From assembly GCF_022008365.1 (NCBI RefSeq), contig NZ_JAIRBA010000012.1, positions 20,452 to 84,451 on the forward strand: a stretch of 64,000 nt of DNA, in the 5' to 3' direction. A model generated the notes under the pieces. The model worked only from the letters and a program-made list of their open reading frames with translations. It was not told the origin of the DNA and ran no database searches. Within the stretch, counting starts at the first letter, position 1. Each line of letters begins with the position of its first letter. Positions 43,676 to 53,062 of the stretch are shown here, piece by piece. The position numbers were made by a program, and so were the translations under genes. Origin of the DNA: Aequorivita vitellina. Its GTDB lineage: Bacteria; Bacteroidota; Bacteroidia; Flavobacteriales; Flavobacteriaceae.

Positions 43676-44935
43676 ATGAGAGATTTATTCGATAAAATTT
43701 ATAAAGATAAAGGTCCTTTAGGTAAATGGGCTGAACAAGCGGAAGGCTATTTTGTTTTCCCAAAACTGGAAGGTCCAATTTCTAATAGAATGAAATTTAA
43801 AGGCAAAGATGTAATCACTTGGAGTATTAATGATTACTTAGGTCTCGCCAACCATCCCGAAGTTAGAAAAGTAGATGCTGAAGCCGCTGCAAAGTGGGGT
43901 TCTGCCTACCCAATGGGCGCAAGAATGATGAGTGGCCACACCGATCTTCACGAACAATTACAGCGAGAACTTGCTGCTTTTGTGAGCAAAGAAGCGGCGT
44001 ATCTATTAAATTTTGGATACCAAGGTATGGTTTCTACAATAGATGCCCTGGTTGCAAAAGATGACGTGATAGTTTACGACGTTGATGCCCATGCCTGTAT
44101 TATTGATGGGGTTCGCCTTCACTTGGGCCAACGCTTTACCTATAAGCACAACGATATGGAAAGTATCGAAAAAAACCTACAACGTGCCACAAAGGTTGCT
44201 GAAAAAACAGGAGGTGGAATTCTTTTAATTTCTGAAGGTGTTTTCGGAATGCGCGGGGAGCAAGGAAAATTGAAAGAAATAATTGCACTTAAAGAAAAGT
44301 ATAATTTCCGCTTTTTTGTTGATGACGCCCACGGTTTTGGAACACTCGGAAAAACTGGAGCCGGAGCAGGTGAGGAGCAGGGAGTTCAAGATGGAATAGA
44401 CGTGTATTTTGCGACTTTTGCAAAATCTATGGCTAGCACCGGTGCTTTTATAGCCGGAGATGAAGAAATAATGAATTACCTAAAATACAATCTACGTTCG
44501 CAAATGTTTGCGAAGTCGTTACAGATGGTATTAGTTGAAGGTGCATTGAAGCGATTGGAAATGCTTCGAACTATGCCGGAATTGAAGAATAAACTTTGGG
44601 AAAATGTAAATGCATTACAAGGTGGCCTCCGCAAAAGAGGTTTCGACCTTGGAACAACGCAAAGTTGCGTAACGCCAGTGTATTTAAAAGGAAGCATTCC
44701 CGAAGCAATGGCTTTGGTAAAAGACCTGCGTGAAAACCACGGAATATTCTGCTCAATCGTTGTCTATCCGGTTATCCCAAAAGGATTGATCCTTTTAAGA
44801 ATGATACCAACGGCATCACACGATATGGAAGACATTCAAGAAACTTTGGAAGCTTTTTCATCCATTCGCGAGCGTTTGGAGAATGGAACCTACAAACGTC
44901 TTTCTGCGGCTGTTGCAGCAGCAATGGGTGAATAA
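43676..44935 (+). CDS. Alpha-oxoamine synthase family acyltransferase (candidate cysteate or serine fatty acyltransferase)
   Basis: This PLP enzyme of the AOS family (with BioF, Kbl and serine palmitoyltransferase) condenses an amino acid with an acyl thioester and releases CO2. I start it at the ATG at 43676 (419 residues); a TTG one codon before is less likely. Lys250 in FAKSMASTG binds PLP, His139 in VDAHACI stacks on the ring, and FVDDAHGFGTLG (214-225) gives Asp217 and His219. The C-terminal half carries PVYLKGSIPEAM and MIPTASH. The neighbour upstream suggests the capnine acyltransferase of sulfonolipid synthesis; serine palmitoyltransferase is the main alternative. The enzyme class is firm, the amino acid substrate is inferred. 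Confidence 0.87.
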   Translation: MRDLFDKIYKDKGPLGKWAEQAEGYFVFPKLEGPISNRMKFKGKDVITWSINDYLGLANHPEVRKVDAEAAAKWGSAYPMGARMMSGHTDLHEQLQRELAAFVSKEAAYLLNFGYQGMVSTIDALVAKDDVIVYDVDAHACIIDGVRLHLGQRFTYKHNDMESIEKNLQRATKVAEKTGGGILLISEGVFGMRGEQGKLKEIIALKEKYNFRFFVDDAHGFGTLGKTGAGAGEEQGVQDGIDVYFATFAKSMASTGAFIAGDEEIMNYLKYNLRSQMFAKSLQMVLVEGALKRLEMLRTMPELKNKLWENVNALQGGLRKRGFDLGTTQSCVTPVYLKGSIPEAMALVKDLRENHGIFCSIVVYPVIPKGLILLRMIPTASHDMEDIQETLEAFSSIRERLENGTYKRLSAAVAAAMGE

Positions 44936-44965
44936 AATTCTTGTGAAGGCAGGAATCTCGATATT

Positions 44966-44996
44966 AAAAATCCACCTTTTTTGGGGTGGATTTTTT
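44966..44996. terminator. Bidirectional terminator
   Basis: AAAAATCCACC pairs with GGTGGATTTTT around an 8-base loop, giving A- and T-runs on each side. It separates the alpha-oxoamine synthase gene from the converging acyltransferase-like gene. Confidence 0.8.
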
Positions 44997-44998
44997 AA

Positions 44999-46117
44999 TT
45001 AAATATCCCTCCTAAAAGTACTCCGCTCCTTGTGCTGTTGTGGGTTGTAATCCTTCCAAAGCAACTGCACTGCAGTGTTTTCTTTTAACTCAGGATTGGT
45101 TTCAACGGTGTGTATTCCTTTCGAATTAAAGAGGTGTTGCATTTCTTCAAAAATAATTGCCGTAACGCCTTTTCCTTGGTACTCCGGATCAATTCCTATT
45201 AAATAAAAAGCGGCGGTATCGTTTTTTTTCTGTGCTTTTATAATATGTCGCCACCCCAATGGAAAAAGTTTGCCATTGGCTTTTTTTAATGCTTTTGAAA
45301 ACGATGGCATTACAATGGAGAAGGCTATTAGCTTTCCTGTTTCATCTTTAATGCAACAAATATAATCTGGATGAATAAAGTTGAAATACTTCTTTTTGTA
45401 ATAATCTATTTGATATTGCTGAATAGGAACAAAAGTTTGAAGCGTGTTGTACGTTTTGTTTAGCAGACCGAACATGGCATCTACATAAGGTAGAATTTCT
45501 TTTTTATCCTTAAAACGAATAACAGAAAGTTTATATCGCTCGCGCACAATTTTTGAAAACTTTGCAACTTTTTCAAATATTGTATCTGGAATTTTAAGTC
45601 TGTATTCAACCCAAGTTGCTTGTTTTTCATAACCAAGTTTTTCCAGATGTTCGGCATAGTAGGGGTATTGATACCAAGTAATCATGGTATTCATTTCTTC
45701 AAAGCCCATTGTTAAAATTCCTGCTTTTTCCATATTGCTGAAACCAACGGGGCCTTCGGCGTATTCAAGCTTGTGTTCACGGCCTTTTTCGTAGGCTTTT
45801 TCAAGTAATGCTCTTGTTACTTCTATATCATCGACCATATCTAACCAGCCGAATCGGATCTTTTTCTTTTCTTGTTCGTTTACTTCTAGATGATTTAAAA
45901 TTACCGCTATACGACCAACGATTTCATCATTTTTATATGCCAAATAATACCAAGCATCGGCATTTTGGAACACTGGGTTTTTTTTAGAGTCGAGGGTTTC
46001 CATTTCATCTTTAATAAGCGGAGGAACCCAGTATTTACTATCTTTATATAGTTTAAAGGGGAAAGTGACAAACTTTTTAAGATCACTTTTAGAGGTGGTT
46101 TGTTTTACAGTAATCAT
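44999..46117 (-). CDS. Large GNAT-fold protein, candidate lipid N-acyltransferase
   Basis: This 372-residue protein begins at the ATG at 46117; a TTG two codons earlier is possible. The C-terminal half has a GNAT acyl-CoA segment, IGIDPEYQGKGVTAIIFEEM (about 313-332), and the family-specific end HTVETNPELKENTAVQLLWK. The N-terminal half has KLYKDSKYWVPPLIKDEMET and NADAWYYLAYKNDEIVGRIA, a second GNAT-like part. Homologues are widespread in Bacteroidota and often misnamed. Next to an alpha-oxoamine synthase gene, an N-acylation of the amino-lipid product is an attractive guess, but unproven. It starts 8 bases after the outer-membrane protein stop, so they are cotranscribed. Confidence 0.8.
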   Translation of the reverse strand: MITVKQTTSKSDLKKFVTFPFKLYKDSKYWVPPLIKDEMETLDSKKNPVFQNADAWYYLAYKNDEIVGRIAVILNHLEVNEQEKKKIRFGWLDMVDDIEVTRALLEKAYEKGREHKLEYAEGPVGFSNMEKAGILTMGFEEMNTMITWYQYPYYAEHLEKLGYEKQATWVEYRLKIPDTIFEKVAKFSKIVRERYKLSVIRFKDKKEILPYVDAMFGLLNKTYNTLQTFVPIQQYQIDYYKKKYFNFIHPDYICCIKDETGKLIAFSIVMPSFSKALKKANGKLFPLGWRHIIKAQKKNDTAAFYLIGIDPEYQGKGVTAIIFEEMQHLFNSKGIHTVETNPELKENTAVQLLWKDYNPQQHKERSTFRRDI

Positions 46118-46125
46118 ATACAATA

Positions 46126-47109
46126 CTATTGCTTGTCGTTATCGTCTAATTCTCGTTCTAATTGCTTTAGGCGTTCTTCTTTTTTATTTTTAGCCTTTTC
46201 TTCTTCGGCTTTAATTGTTTTGTCTTCTAAATATTCATCTGTATCGTGCATATCAAACCTATAGGCAATTCCAGCGCGGCCATAAAATTTTGACGGTGTA
46301 TCTTTTAAACTAAAGGTTAGTGAAAGATCAACTTGTAAATTTTCATTAATTAAAGCAGCTGCTCCACCGCGTAACAATTGATCGGCATAGAAATCGCTTT
46401 TAAAACCTTGATTTTCTACAAATATAGAAAAGTAACGGTTTGTTGCGTGCGTTAGCGTAACGATGTACCCATAGGTTGGAAACTGGGTAGTAACCCTATC
46501 TACAATTATGTTGGTTACAAAAACCCATCCACCAATAAAATTATTTTGGGTAGATATTACAAACTTAGGACTCAATACACCTTCAGTTTCGGGGGTAAAA
46601 GGATTGCTGGCAAAATCAAAATTAGCACCGGCATAAAGGGCGATAGCCGGAATTAAGTCTTCCCATTGTACTTTGTTGTTTTTTCTCCAACTGTATAAAT
46701 TAGGGCCTTTTAAATCGCGCTTTCTATATGGGTCGTAGATTAAATATTTTGCACCTATGGTGTTGCTTTTAAAATTTGAAAGACTGTATTCGCGAGCTAC
46801 TGCAGATCGATTATCGGTAACAGTGTTCGATTGAAATTCGCCCATAAAACTCACTTCTAAACGCTCTTTCCAAAACCCGTAACGTATTGAATAATCTATA
46901 GTAGAACCATTGGTTTCGGTTTCTAAAAGTGTGTGCTTTTCCTTTCCGTAGCTATATCCAGCTTCAATTTGAAGCACATTGGTGCCTACTGAAAATGCAC
47001 CTTGCGACCCGCCAGGACGGTTGGTGTTTATCATTTCGGTATATTGTGCAGATACGTTTGAATAGCAGAAAAAACTGAACAGAATAATGTAGGGAAGTTT
47101 GATCTTCAT
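46126..47109 (-). CDS. Outer-membrane beta-barrel protein (phenol-pathway transporter-like family)
   Basis: The 327-residue protein has a signal peptide (MKIKLPYIILFSFFCYSNVS, cleavage near SAQ22). The mature part is a beta-rich sequence with alternating aromatic residues, such as YTEMINTNRPGGSQGAFSVG, IEAGYSYGKEKH and RYFSIFVENQGF. This resembles the putative outer-membrane transporters of the meta-pathway phenol degradation family. The C-terminal 45 residues are a charged coiled coil (EEEKAKNKKEERLKQLEREL). It is the first gene of a pair with the GNAT-fold protein and might serve lipid or envelope transport; this is position inference. Confidence 0.75.
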   Translation of the reverse strand: MKIKLPYIILFSFFCYSNVSAQYTEMINTNRPGGSQGAFSVGTNVLQIEAGYSYGKEKHTLLETETNGSTIDYSIRYGFWKERLEVSFMGEFQSNTVTDNRSAVAREYSLSNFKSNTIGAKYLIYDPYRKRDLKGPNLYSWRKNNKVQWEDLIPAIALYAGANFDFASNPFTPETEGVLSPKFVISTQNNFIGGWVFVTNIIVDRVTTQFPTYGYIVTLTHATNRYFSIFVENQGFKSDFYADQLLRGGAAALINENLQVDLSLTFSLKDTPSKFYGRAGIAYRFDMHDTDEYLEDKTIKAEEEKAKNKKEERLKQLERELDDNDKQ

Positions 47110-47190
47110 AGATTGTTAGGTTTAGTTCAAAGATATAAGATTTTACCATTAATTTAATAGTGAACATTCGTCTTTTTATACTTCAATCCT

Positions 47191-47198
47191 TATTTTTG
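47191..47198 (+). promoter_or_regulatory. -7 promoter element for the DUF4834 gene
   Basis: TATTTTTG, a perfect -7 consensus, 18 to 21 bases before the ATG pair at 47216/47219. Confidence 0.45.
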
Positions 47199-47215
47199 AA
47201 AACAATTTTTTAGTT

Positions 47216-47479
47216 ATGATGACATTCCTGAAAACGATACTAATCGTTCTATTGGTTTATTTTGGGCTTAAATTTCTTATTAAGCTCGTTACCCCATATT
47301 TAATGCGGTATATTTCAAAAAAAGCTGGACAACAGTTTGAGCAATTTTTTGGAAACAATACCAACATGAATACTAAACGCGAACGCGAAGGAAGTATTTC
47401 AATTGATAAAAATCCATCAAAAAATACACAGTCCAGTAAAATCGTTGGAGAATATGTGGAATATGAAGAAGTTGATTAA
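47216..47479 (+). CDS. DUF4834-family small membrane protein
   Basis: The 87-residue protein has one N-terminal transmembrane helix (about 5-24), a basic amphipathic stretch (LMRYISKKAGQQFEQFFG) and a polar tail ending VGEYVEYEEVD. The helix, the FGLKFL turn and the acidic YxEYEE tail are typical of DUF4834, seen in Bacteroidota only. No function is known. Tandem ATGs at 47216 and 47219 may both serve. It lies upstream of the YfhO gene with a gap of about 165 bases, so common control is uncertain. Confidence 0.82.
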   Translation: MMTFLKTILIVLLVYFGLKFLIKLVTPYLMRYISKKAGQQFEQFFGNNTNMNTKREREGSISIDKNPSKNTQSSKIVGEYVEYEEVD

Positions 47480-47645
47480 AATGATTTTTTAAACCACGAT
47501 ATTTTGAATCTTGAAGGTTTAAAACATGATTTGCTGATTCGCTATTTGTTGTGCATCTAATCGCGGTTTGTGTTTCCCTTCAATACGGGTTCGTGCTTTC
47601 AAAAAAAATCCCTAATTTCCCCACTTCAAATTCATAAGCCAGATT

Positions 47646-50087
47646 ATGCGCTCCAGCTATAAAAAAATTCTTCCTCATTTAGTTGTCTTTGCTTTATTTA
47701 TTGTTGCCGCTTTGGCTTATTTCAATCCTGTTTTACAGGGCAAGAAAATATTCCAAAGTGATATTGTGCAATACACCGGAATGGCAAAGCAACAAAACGA
47801 TTTTAGAAAAGCAACCGGCGAAGAAACATACTGGACTGACGGAGCTTTTGGCGGTATGCCAACCTATCAATTGGGTGCAAAATATCCAAACAATTACATA
47901 AAACAGCTGGATCTCGCCATTCGGTTTTTACCACGTCCGGCAGATTATCTCTTCCTGTATTTTATAGGAATGTACTTGTTATTTTTGGTGCTGAAAGTAG
48001 ATTATAAACTCGCATTTCTCGGGGCATTAGCTTTTGGTTTTTCAACCTATTTAATCATTATTTTGGGGGTGGGCCACAACGCAAAGGCACACGCAATAGC
48101 CTATATGCCATTTGTTTTAAGCGGCATATTTCTCACTTTTCGCGGTAAATATCTTTGGGGATTTTTATTGCTAACCCTTTCAATGGGGCTGGAACTGGTG
48201 GCAAATCACTTTCAAATGACGTATTATTTGATGCTTTTGGTGATAATTATTGGTATCGTTTATTTAATAGATGCTTTTAAAAAGAAAATGTTGCCACATT
48301 ATTTTAAGGCAGTGGGTGTAATGGCTGGCGCCGTTTTAATTTCCATTGGTTTGAATGCTACAAATATTTTGGCAACCAAAGAATACGCAGACACTTCCAC
48401 ACGCGGGAAAACGGAGTTAACTATAAACGCCGATAATACGCCGAAAGACAACAAAACGGGGCTGGATTTCGATTATATTACCGAATACAGCTACGGCAGA
48501 TTGGAAAGTTTTAATTTGTTTATTCCCCGTTTTATGGGCGGCAGTTCTACCGAAGCATTTCCCGAAGATTCAAAAACTGTTGAAAGTTTAATGCGAATGG
48601 GCGCCTCTGCACAGGAAGCAAACCAGGTTTTAAGTCAGATTCCAATGTATTGGGGCGACCAATCTTTTGTTGGGGCACCGGCGTATATTGGGGCAATAAT
48701 TATTTTTCTCGCAGTTTTAGCGTTGTTTTTAGTCCGTGGAAGATTAAAATGGTGGATTGTTGCGGGATTTATTTTAACGCTGCTGCTTTCTTGGGGTAAA
48801 AACTTCAGCGGACTCACCGAATTTTTTATAGATTATGTACCGTTGTACAATAAGTTTCGCGCCGTATCTTCAATTCAAGTTATTATTGAACTTATTCTTC
48901 CAATCCTTGCAATTGTTGGCTTGCATCAGTTTTTCAATAAATTTGAAAAAGAAGAAGAAAAGAAAAAAGCACTACTTTATGCAACAGGAATTGTTGGCGG
49001 AATTACACTAATATTCATTCTTTTTAAATCGACACTTCTTGACTTTGCGGGACCTTTTGATAGCTATTTTAGAGAAGAAATGGGCTTGCCATTTGTAGAA
49101 GCGATTCGCGAAGATAGAATGTCACTTTTTACTTCTGATACAATTCGTTCGTTGATATTTGTGCTTTTAACTGCAGTTGTACTTTGGTTTTTTATAAAGG
49201 GAACGCTGAAAAAGGGATTTGCAATTGGCGCACTTTGTATTTTGGTATTGGTAGATTTAGTGGGCGTTGACAGAAGATATGTAAACGAAGACGATTTTGT
49301 GCAAGCCAAAGTGGTTGATGAACCATTTCAGAAAAACGGAGCCGATATTCAAATTTTGGAAGACGATGGTCATTACCGCGTTTACGACGCTTCAACAAAC
49401 GCTTTTAACAGTGGACGCGCCAGTTATTTTCACAATGCTTTGGGCGGGTACCACGCTGCGAAGCCGGGACGAATGCAGGATTTATTTGAATTCTACATCA
49501 GCAAAGGCGATATCGGTATTCTGAATATGATGAATGTACGCTACATTATTGTGCAAAACAAAAACGGGGGGGCAGTAGCGCAACGCAATCCGTACGCAAA
49601 TGGCGCTGCTTGGTTTGTTGAAAACGTGCTTCCTGCGGAAAATGCAAACGAGGAAATTAGACTTTTAGACAGTTTGAATACCAAAGTAACTGCAGTTGTA
49701 AACAAAGATTTTCTCTCTAAAATACCCAGCCAAAAAATTGCTAGAGACAGTACTGCAAGCATTGAACTTTTTAGTTATCAGCCAAATTATTTGGTTTATG
49801 AAGCTTCCACCAAATCGCCTCAATTGGCAATCTTTTCGGAAGTTTATTATCCAAAAGGTTGGAATGCCTATATAAATGGTAAACCTGCGGAATATTTCCG
49901 TGCAAATTATTTGTTACGCGCTATGGTAATTCCTTCCGGAAACAATAAAATAGAATTTAAATTTGAACCGAAAGTTATCCAAACGGGAAGCACTATTTCA
50001 TTAGTGAGCAGTATTATATTTCTATTAATTTTATTGAGCGGCCTGTATTTTGCCTATCGGAAAAATGATTTAAAAGCATCATCTTAA
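47646..50087 (+). CDS. YfhO-family polytopic membrane protein (glycosyltransferase-like)
   Basis: This 813-residue protein has about 12 to 13 transmembrane helices in the first 560 residues and one at the C-terminus, with a periplasmic domain between. The N-terminal loop after helix one (LQGKKIFQSDIVQYTGMAKQ) and the FGGMPTYQLGAKYPNN region belong to the YfhO family, GT-C-like proteins that in Gram-positives help decorate lipoteichoic acid. The catalytic acid after the first helix is probably Asp39. The C-terminal ILLSGLYFAYRK helix closes the protein. The next gene is a glycosyltransferase, with a gap of 130 bases. Substrate unknown. Confidence 0.88.
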   Translation: MRSSYKKILPHLVVFALFIVAALAYFNPVLQGKKIFQSDIVQYTGMAKQQNDFRKATGEETYWTDGAFGGMPTYQLGAKYPNNYIKQLDLAIRFLPRPADYLFLYFIGMYLLFLVLKVDYKLAFLGALAFGFSTYLIIILGVGHNAKAHAIAYMPFVLSGIFLTFRGKYLWGFLLLTLSMGLELVANHFQMTYYLMLLVIIIGIVYLIDAFKKKMLPHYFKAVGVMAGAVLISIGLNATNILATKEYADTSTRGKTELTINADNTPKDNKTGLDFDYITEYSYGRLESFNLFIPRFMGGSSTEAFPEDSKTVESLMRMGASAQEANQVLSQIPMYWGDQSFVGAPAYIGAIIIFLAVLALFLVRGRLKWWIVAGFILTLLLSWGKNFSGLTEFFIDYVPLYNKFRAVSSIQVIIELILPILAIVGLHQFFNKFEKEEEKKKALLYATGIVGGITLIFILFKSTLLDFAGPFDSYFREEMGLPFVEAIREDRMSLFTSDTIRSLIFVLLTAVVLWFFIKGTLKKGFAIGALCILVLVDLVGVDRRYVNEDDFVQAKVVDEPFQKNGADIQILEDDGHYRVYDASTNAFNSGRASYFHNALGGYHAAKPGRMQDLFEFYISKGDIGILNMMNVRYIIVQNKNGGAVAQRNPYANGAAWFVENVLPAENANEEIRLLDSLNTKVTAVVNKDFLSKIPSQKIARDSTASIELFSYQPNYLVYEASTKSPQLAIFSEVYYPKGWNAYINGKPAEYFRANYLLRAMVIPSGNNKIEFKFEPKVIQTGSTISLVSSIIFLLILLSGLYFAYRKNDLKASS

Positions 50088-50217
50088 ATCTAACTTATAA
50101 AAGTATTTAAGGTTTAAAAAACATCGCAATCTTTAAATGTTACTGAGTTATATTGTTAAAGCGTTAATTAGTTTTATAACTCATTAATTTAATAGCTAAA
50201 TAACCGAAAAACCAATA

Positions 50218-51498
50218 ATGAAAAACGCCCTAATAATTACGTATTATTGGCCTCCGGCAGGCGGCCCGGGCGTTCAGCGCTGGTTAAAGTTTGTAAAATA
50301 TTTTCGAGAATTTGGAGTGGAACCAATTGTGTACGCGCCCGAAAATCCAAATTATCCTTTGGTTGATGAAAATTTTTCTTCTGAAATTCCTGCCGATATT
50401 GAAATAATAAAACAGCCAATCAGGGAGCCGTATCGTTTTGCGAAGTTTTTGTCGAAAAAGAAAACTCAAAAAATGAGTAGCGGCATAATTTCACAAAAAA
50501 AAACATCGGCAATTGAGAAGTTGATGTTGTATGTGCGCGGCAATTTTTTTATTCCCGATGCGCGAGTGGGATGGGTGAAACCTTCGGTGGCATTTCTTTC
50601 AAAATATATAGCAGAAAACACGGTAGATGTTGTTATTACTACTGGTCCGCCGCACAGCCTTCACTTAATTGGGATGCAACTTCAAAAAGAGTTAAATGTA
50701 AAATGGATTACAGATTTTCGCGATCCGTGGACGACAATTCACTACCACAAATCGCTTCGATTAAATAAGGCTTCGGAACGAAAACACAAAGTATTGGAAG
50801 CTGCAGTTTTAAAAGCTGCCGACATAATTACAGTTACCAGTCCAACGACAAAAAAGGAGTTTGAGATGATTACCGAAACTCCAATTGAGGTAATTACAAA
50901 TGGTTACGACGTTGCTTCCGAAGTAGATTATAAAATGGATGCTGGTTTTTCAATTTCGCACATTGGTTCGTTGCTGAGTGAACGCAACCCTGAAGTTTTG
51001 TGGAAAGTTATCGCTGAAATTTGCAAAGAAAATACTTCTTTTAAAGATGATTTGCAGTTACAATTTGCTGGCGCCGTTAGCGATGAAGTAAAACAAAGCT
51101 TGGAGAAGTTTCAGCTACTGAAAAATTGTGAGTTTTTAGGTTACATTTCTCATTCCGAAGCTTTAAAAATGCAGCATCAAAGTCAGGTATTGCTTTTGGT
51201 TGAAATTAACAGCGCTGAAACCCGCGCTATTATTCCCGGAAAATTGTTTGAATATCTAGCGGCGAAACGTCCCATAATTGCATTAGGACCTAAAGAAAGC
51301 GATATTGAAGAAATTATTTTTGAAACCAAATCGGGCAATTTTTTCACCTATTGGAACGATGCCGAATTGAAAGTTGTGATTCTTCAATTATATGAAAAAT
51401 TTAAAAATGGGGACTTAAATATTCTTTCCGAAGGCATTGAAAAATACAGTCGAAAAGAATTGACGAAGAGAATGGCTTCGTTAATTATAAATGAATAA
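50218..51498 (+). CDS. Glycosyltransferase (GT-B fold)
   Basis: The 426-residue protein starts with the nucleotide-independent half typical of GT-B enzymes: YYWPPAGGPGVQRWLKFVKY (residues 9-28). The second domain holds the donor site, with EINSAETRAIIPGKLFEYLAA (about 336-356) and the E-x7-E-like pattern of retaining transferases, plus GPKESDIEEII. The WITDFRDPWTT segment near 163-173 is also seen in related flavobacterial sugar transferases. The role is probably surface polysaccharide or glycoprotein assembly in the cytoplasm. YfhO upstream supports an envelope role. Acceptor and donor unknown. Confidence 0.88.
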   Translation: MKNALIITYYWPPAGGPGVQRWLKFVKYFREFGVEPIVYAPENPNYPLVDENFSSEIPADIEIIKQPIREPYRFAKFLSKKKTQKMSSGIISQKKTSAIEKLMLYVRGNFFIPDARVGWVKPSVAFLSKYIAENTVDVVITTGPPHSLHLIGMQLQKELNVKWITDFRDPWTTIHYHKSLRLNKASERKHKVLEAAVLKAADIITVTSPTTKKEFEMITETPIEVITNGYDVASEVDYKMDAGFSISHIGSLLSERNPEVLWKVIAEICKENTSFKDDLQLQFAGAVSDEVKQSLEKFQLLKNCEFLGYISHSEALKMQHQSQVLLLVEINSAETRAIIPGKLFEYLAAKRPIIALGPKESDIEEIIFETKSGNFFTYWNDAELKVVILQLYEKFKNGDLNILSEGIEKYSRKELTKRMASLIINE

Positions 51499-51510
51499 TT
51501 CTGCATAAAA

Positions 51511-51551
51511 AAAACCTTCGATCTCCGCCAATAGCGAATCACGAAGGTTTT
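51511..51551. terminator. Terminator between the glycosyltransferase and the Asn/Arg-repeat gene
   Basis: AAAACCTTCG (51511-51520) and CGAAGGTTTT (51542-51551) form a 10-bp stem with a 21-base loop, between two convergent genes. Confidence 0.7.
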
Positions 51552-51573
51552 CAACCAACCAAAAAACTAACTT

Positions 51574-52899
51574 TTATCCGCGTCCTCCTCGTGCTCGCGC
51601 TTCTCTAGACGAACTACCTCGAGAAGTGTTTACGCTAGCATTGCTTCGTGACGGAGCGCTAGACTTTTTTATTGAGCTACGTCTTGCAGTTTCTCTTTTA
51701 GGAGCCTGCGTTTTATTTCTTGTGACCGAACTACTTCTATGGTTTGAAGGAGTCGCTTGCGATTTTCTTTGAACTGTTCTTTTATTTGAAACCGTTCTTG
51801 TATTATTAGTACGAACTGTATTTACACTTCGTGAATTCCGTACATTATTTCGATTAGAATTTTGCTGAACACTAGTTCTCGTAGTGTTATTTTTCACTTG
51901 AGTGTTTCTGCTATTACCTTTGTTAGCTGAATTTCTAACTGGCGCATTACCCGTGTATTTTCTGTCGTTGCCTTTGCTTCGGTCAATTGTTGAGGCCCCT
52001 CTACTATTTGTGCTACTATTTCGTGTTATCGTTTCGCTGCGAGTTGTGCTGTTAGTTCTAACATTATTGTTTCGCACCGAATTATTATTACGAACGTTAT
52101 TACTTCGAACTGTATTATTGTTTCGTGTGCTGTTATTTCTTACACTATTGTTAGCGCGGGTATTAGTCGCGATCATAGTGTTTTTTCTATTAGGGTCGTA
52201 GTTTTTATTAGTTGAAGCTCTTCCCCTTTTGTCGTAAACACGGCTACCGGGACGATAAAAATCTCTGCGACCGTTGTGATAGGCTACTTTGTGCCTTTTT
52301 TTGTAATATACAATATGATCGTGATAGCTGTATCTTACCGGGTTGTAATATCTTCTGTAAGGTCTGTCGTAAACAATACAGTGCGAATAGATTGGTGGTG
52401 CATAATAAACGTGCCACGGACGATATACATAATATGGGTTAAAAACATTAATGACCCCAGTGTAATGTGAGTAATAGCCGTATCGATTGTAATGAATATT
52501 TAAGCCGCCCACGCGCACAAGACGTCTGTTATTATAGCGAATATCTACATTACCTGCTTGAACAATGCGGCCGTATTCGTCGTAAAAAATAGGAACATTT
52601 TCCACCTGAATTACAGCACCGTAATCGTCGTATTGTACATACGCATCGTAGTTGTAACCAGAATTGAAGCTAACATTTACATTGGGAGTGCTAATGGTAA
52701 CTTGTGAACCATTTTGTGGTCCAACATATACAAAATCAAATTGGCCGTCTGGAAAGACTGAAAATTCAACGTCGCCTTCAACAAAAATGTAGGCGGTGCC
52801 GTCATAACCTCTTCTGAGGTTGTTTTCACTTTCGGGGGAAGTTGCATTTGCTGAAAACCCCATTAAAAGGATACTGAATATAAAAGCTAGGTTTTTCAT
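51574..52899 (-). CDS. Secreted protein with Asn/Arg-repeat, strongly basic disordered tail
   Basis: This 441-residue protein has a signal peptide (cleavage near ANA19). Residues 30-150 look like a beta-rich domain with Tyr/Asp/Gly repeats (FYDEYGRIVQAGNVDIRYNN). Residues 150-210 are Tyr/His/Arg rich. From about 248 to the end it is low complexity: repeated VRNNN and TRNNN units at 248-290, then Ser/Thr/Arg/Asn with many basic residues, ending GSSSREARARGGRG. I know no enzyme domain. The tail should be disordered and could bind polyanions such as eDNA, LPS or polysaccharide in the matrix; this is inference. Confidence 0.8.
   Translation of the reverse strand: MKNLAFIFSILLMGFSANATSPESENNLRRGYDGTAYIFVEGDVEFSVFPDGQFDFVYVGPQNGSQVTISTPNVNVSFNSGYNYDAYVQYDDYGAVIQVENVPIFYDEYGRIVQAGNVDIRYNNRRLVRVGGLNIHYNRYGYYSHYTGVINVFNPYYVYRPWHVYYAPPIYSHCIVYDRPYRRYYNPVRYSYHDHIVYYKKRHKVAYHNGRRDFYRPGSRVYDKRGRASTNKNYDPNRKNTMIATNTRANNSVRNNSTRNNNTVRSNNVRNNNSVRNNNVRTNSTTRSETITRNSSTNSRGASTIDRSKGNDRKYTGNAPVRNSANKGNSRNTQVKNNTTRTSVQQNSNRNNVRNSRSVNTVRTNNTRTVSNKRTVQRKSQATPSNHRSSSVTRNKTQAPKRETARRSSIKKSSAPSRSNASVNTSRGSSSREARARGGRG
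52030..52158 (-). repeat. Tandem-like repeats coding (V/T)RNNN units
   Basis: The DNA coding residues 248-290 of the secreted basic protein has recurrent near-copies of a 15- to 21-base unit (minus strand GTTCGAAATAATA-like). Such tracts expand and contract easily, so the repeat number may vary between strains. Confidence 0.6.
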
Positions 52900-53062
52900 A
52901 AGTTCTAAAATTTAAAAGGTTCGTACTGGCTTTATTATTTTGGTTAGCTGCGTACGCTTATAAATAACCAACGACCGTGCCAAAGTTTTAAAGAGTTGAT
53001 TTTCAATAGGAAGTTCACACATGAAATAAAGTAGCACGGTTTTTTGAAGTTTTCTAATAAAA

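Noticed and set aside
51902..52201. Leu-rich 99-codon + strand frame opposite the Asn/Arg-repeat gene
   Set aside because: It is the mirror of the basic low-complexity repeats and has no independent signal.
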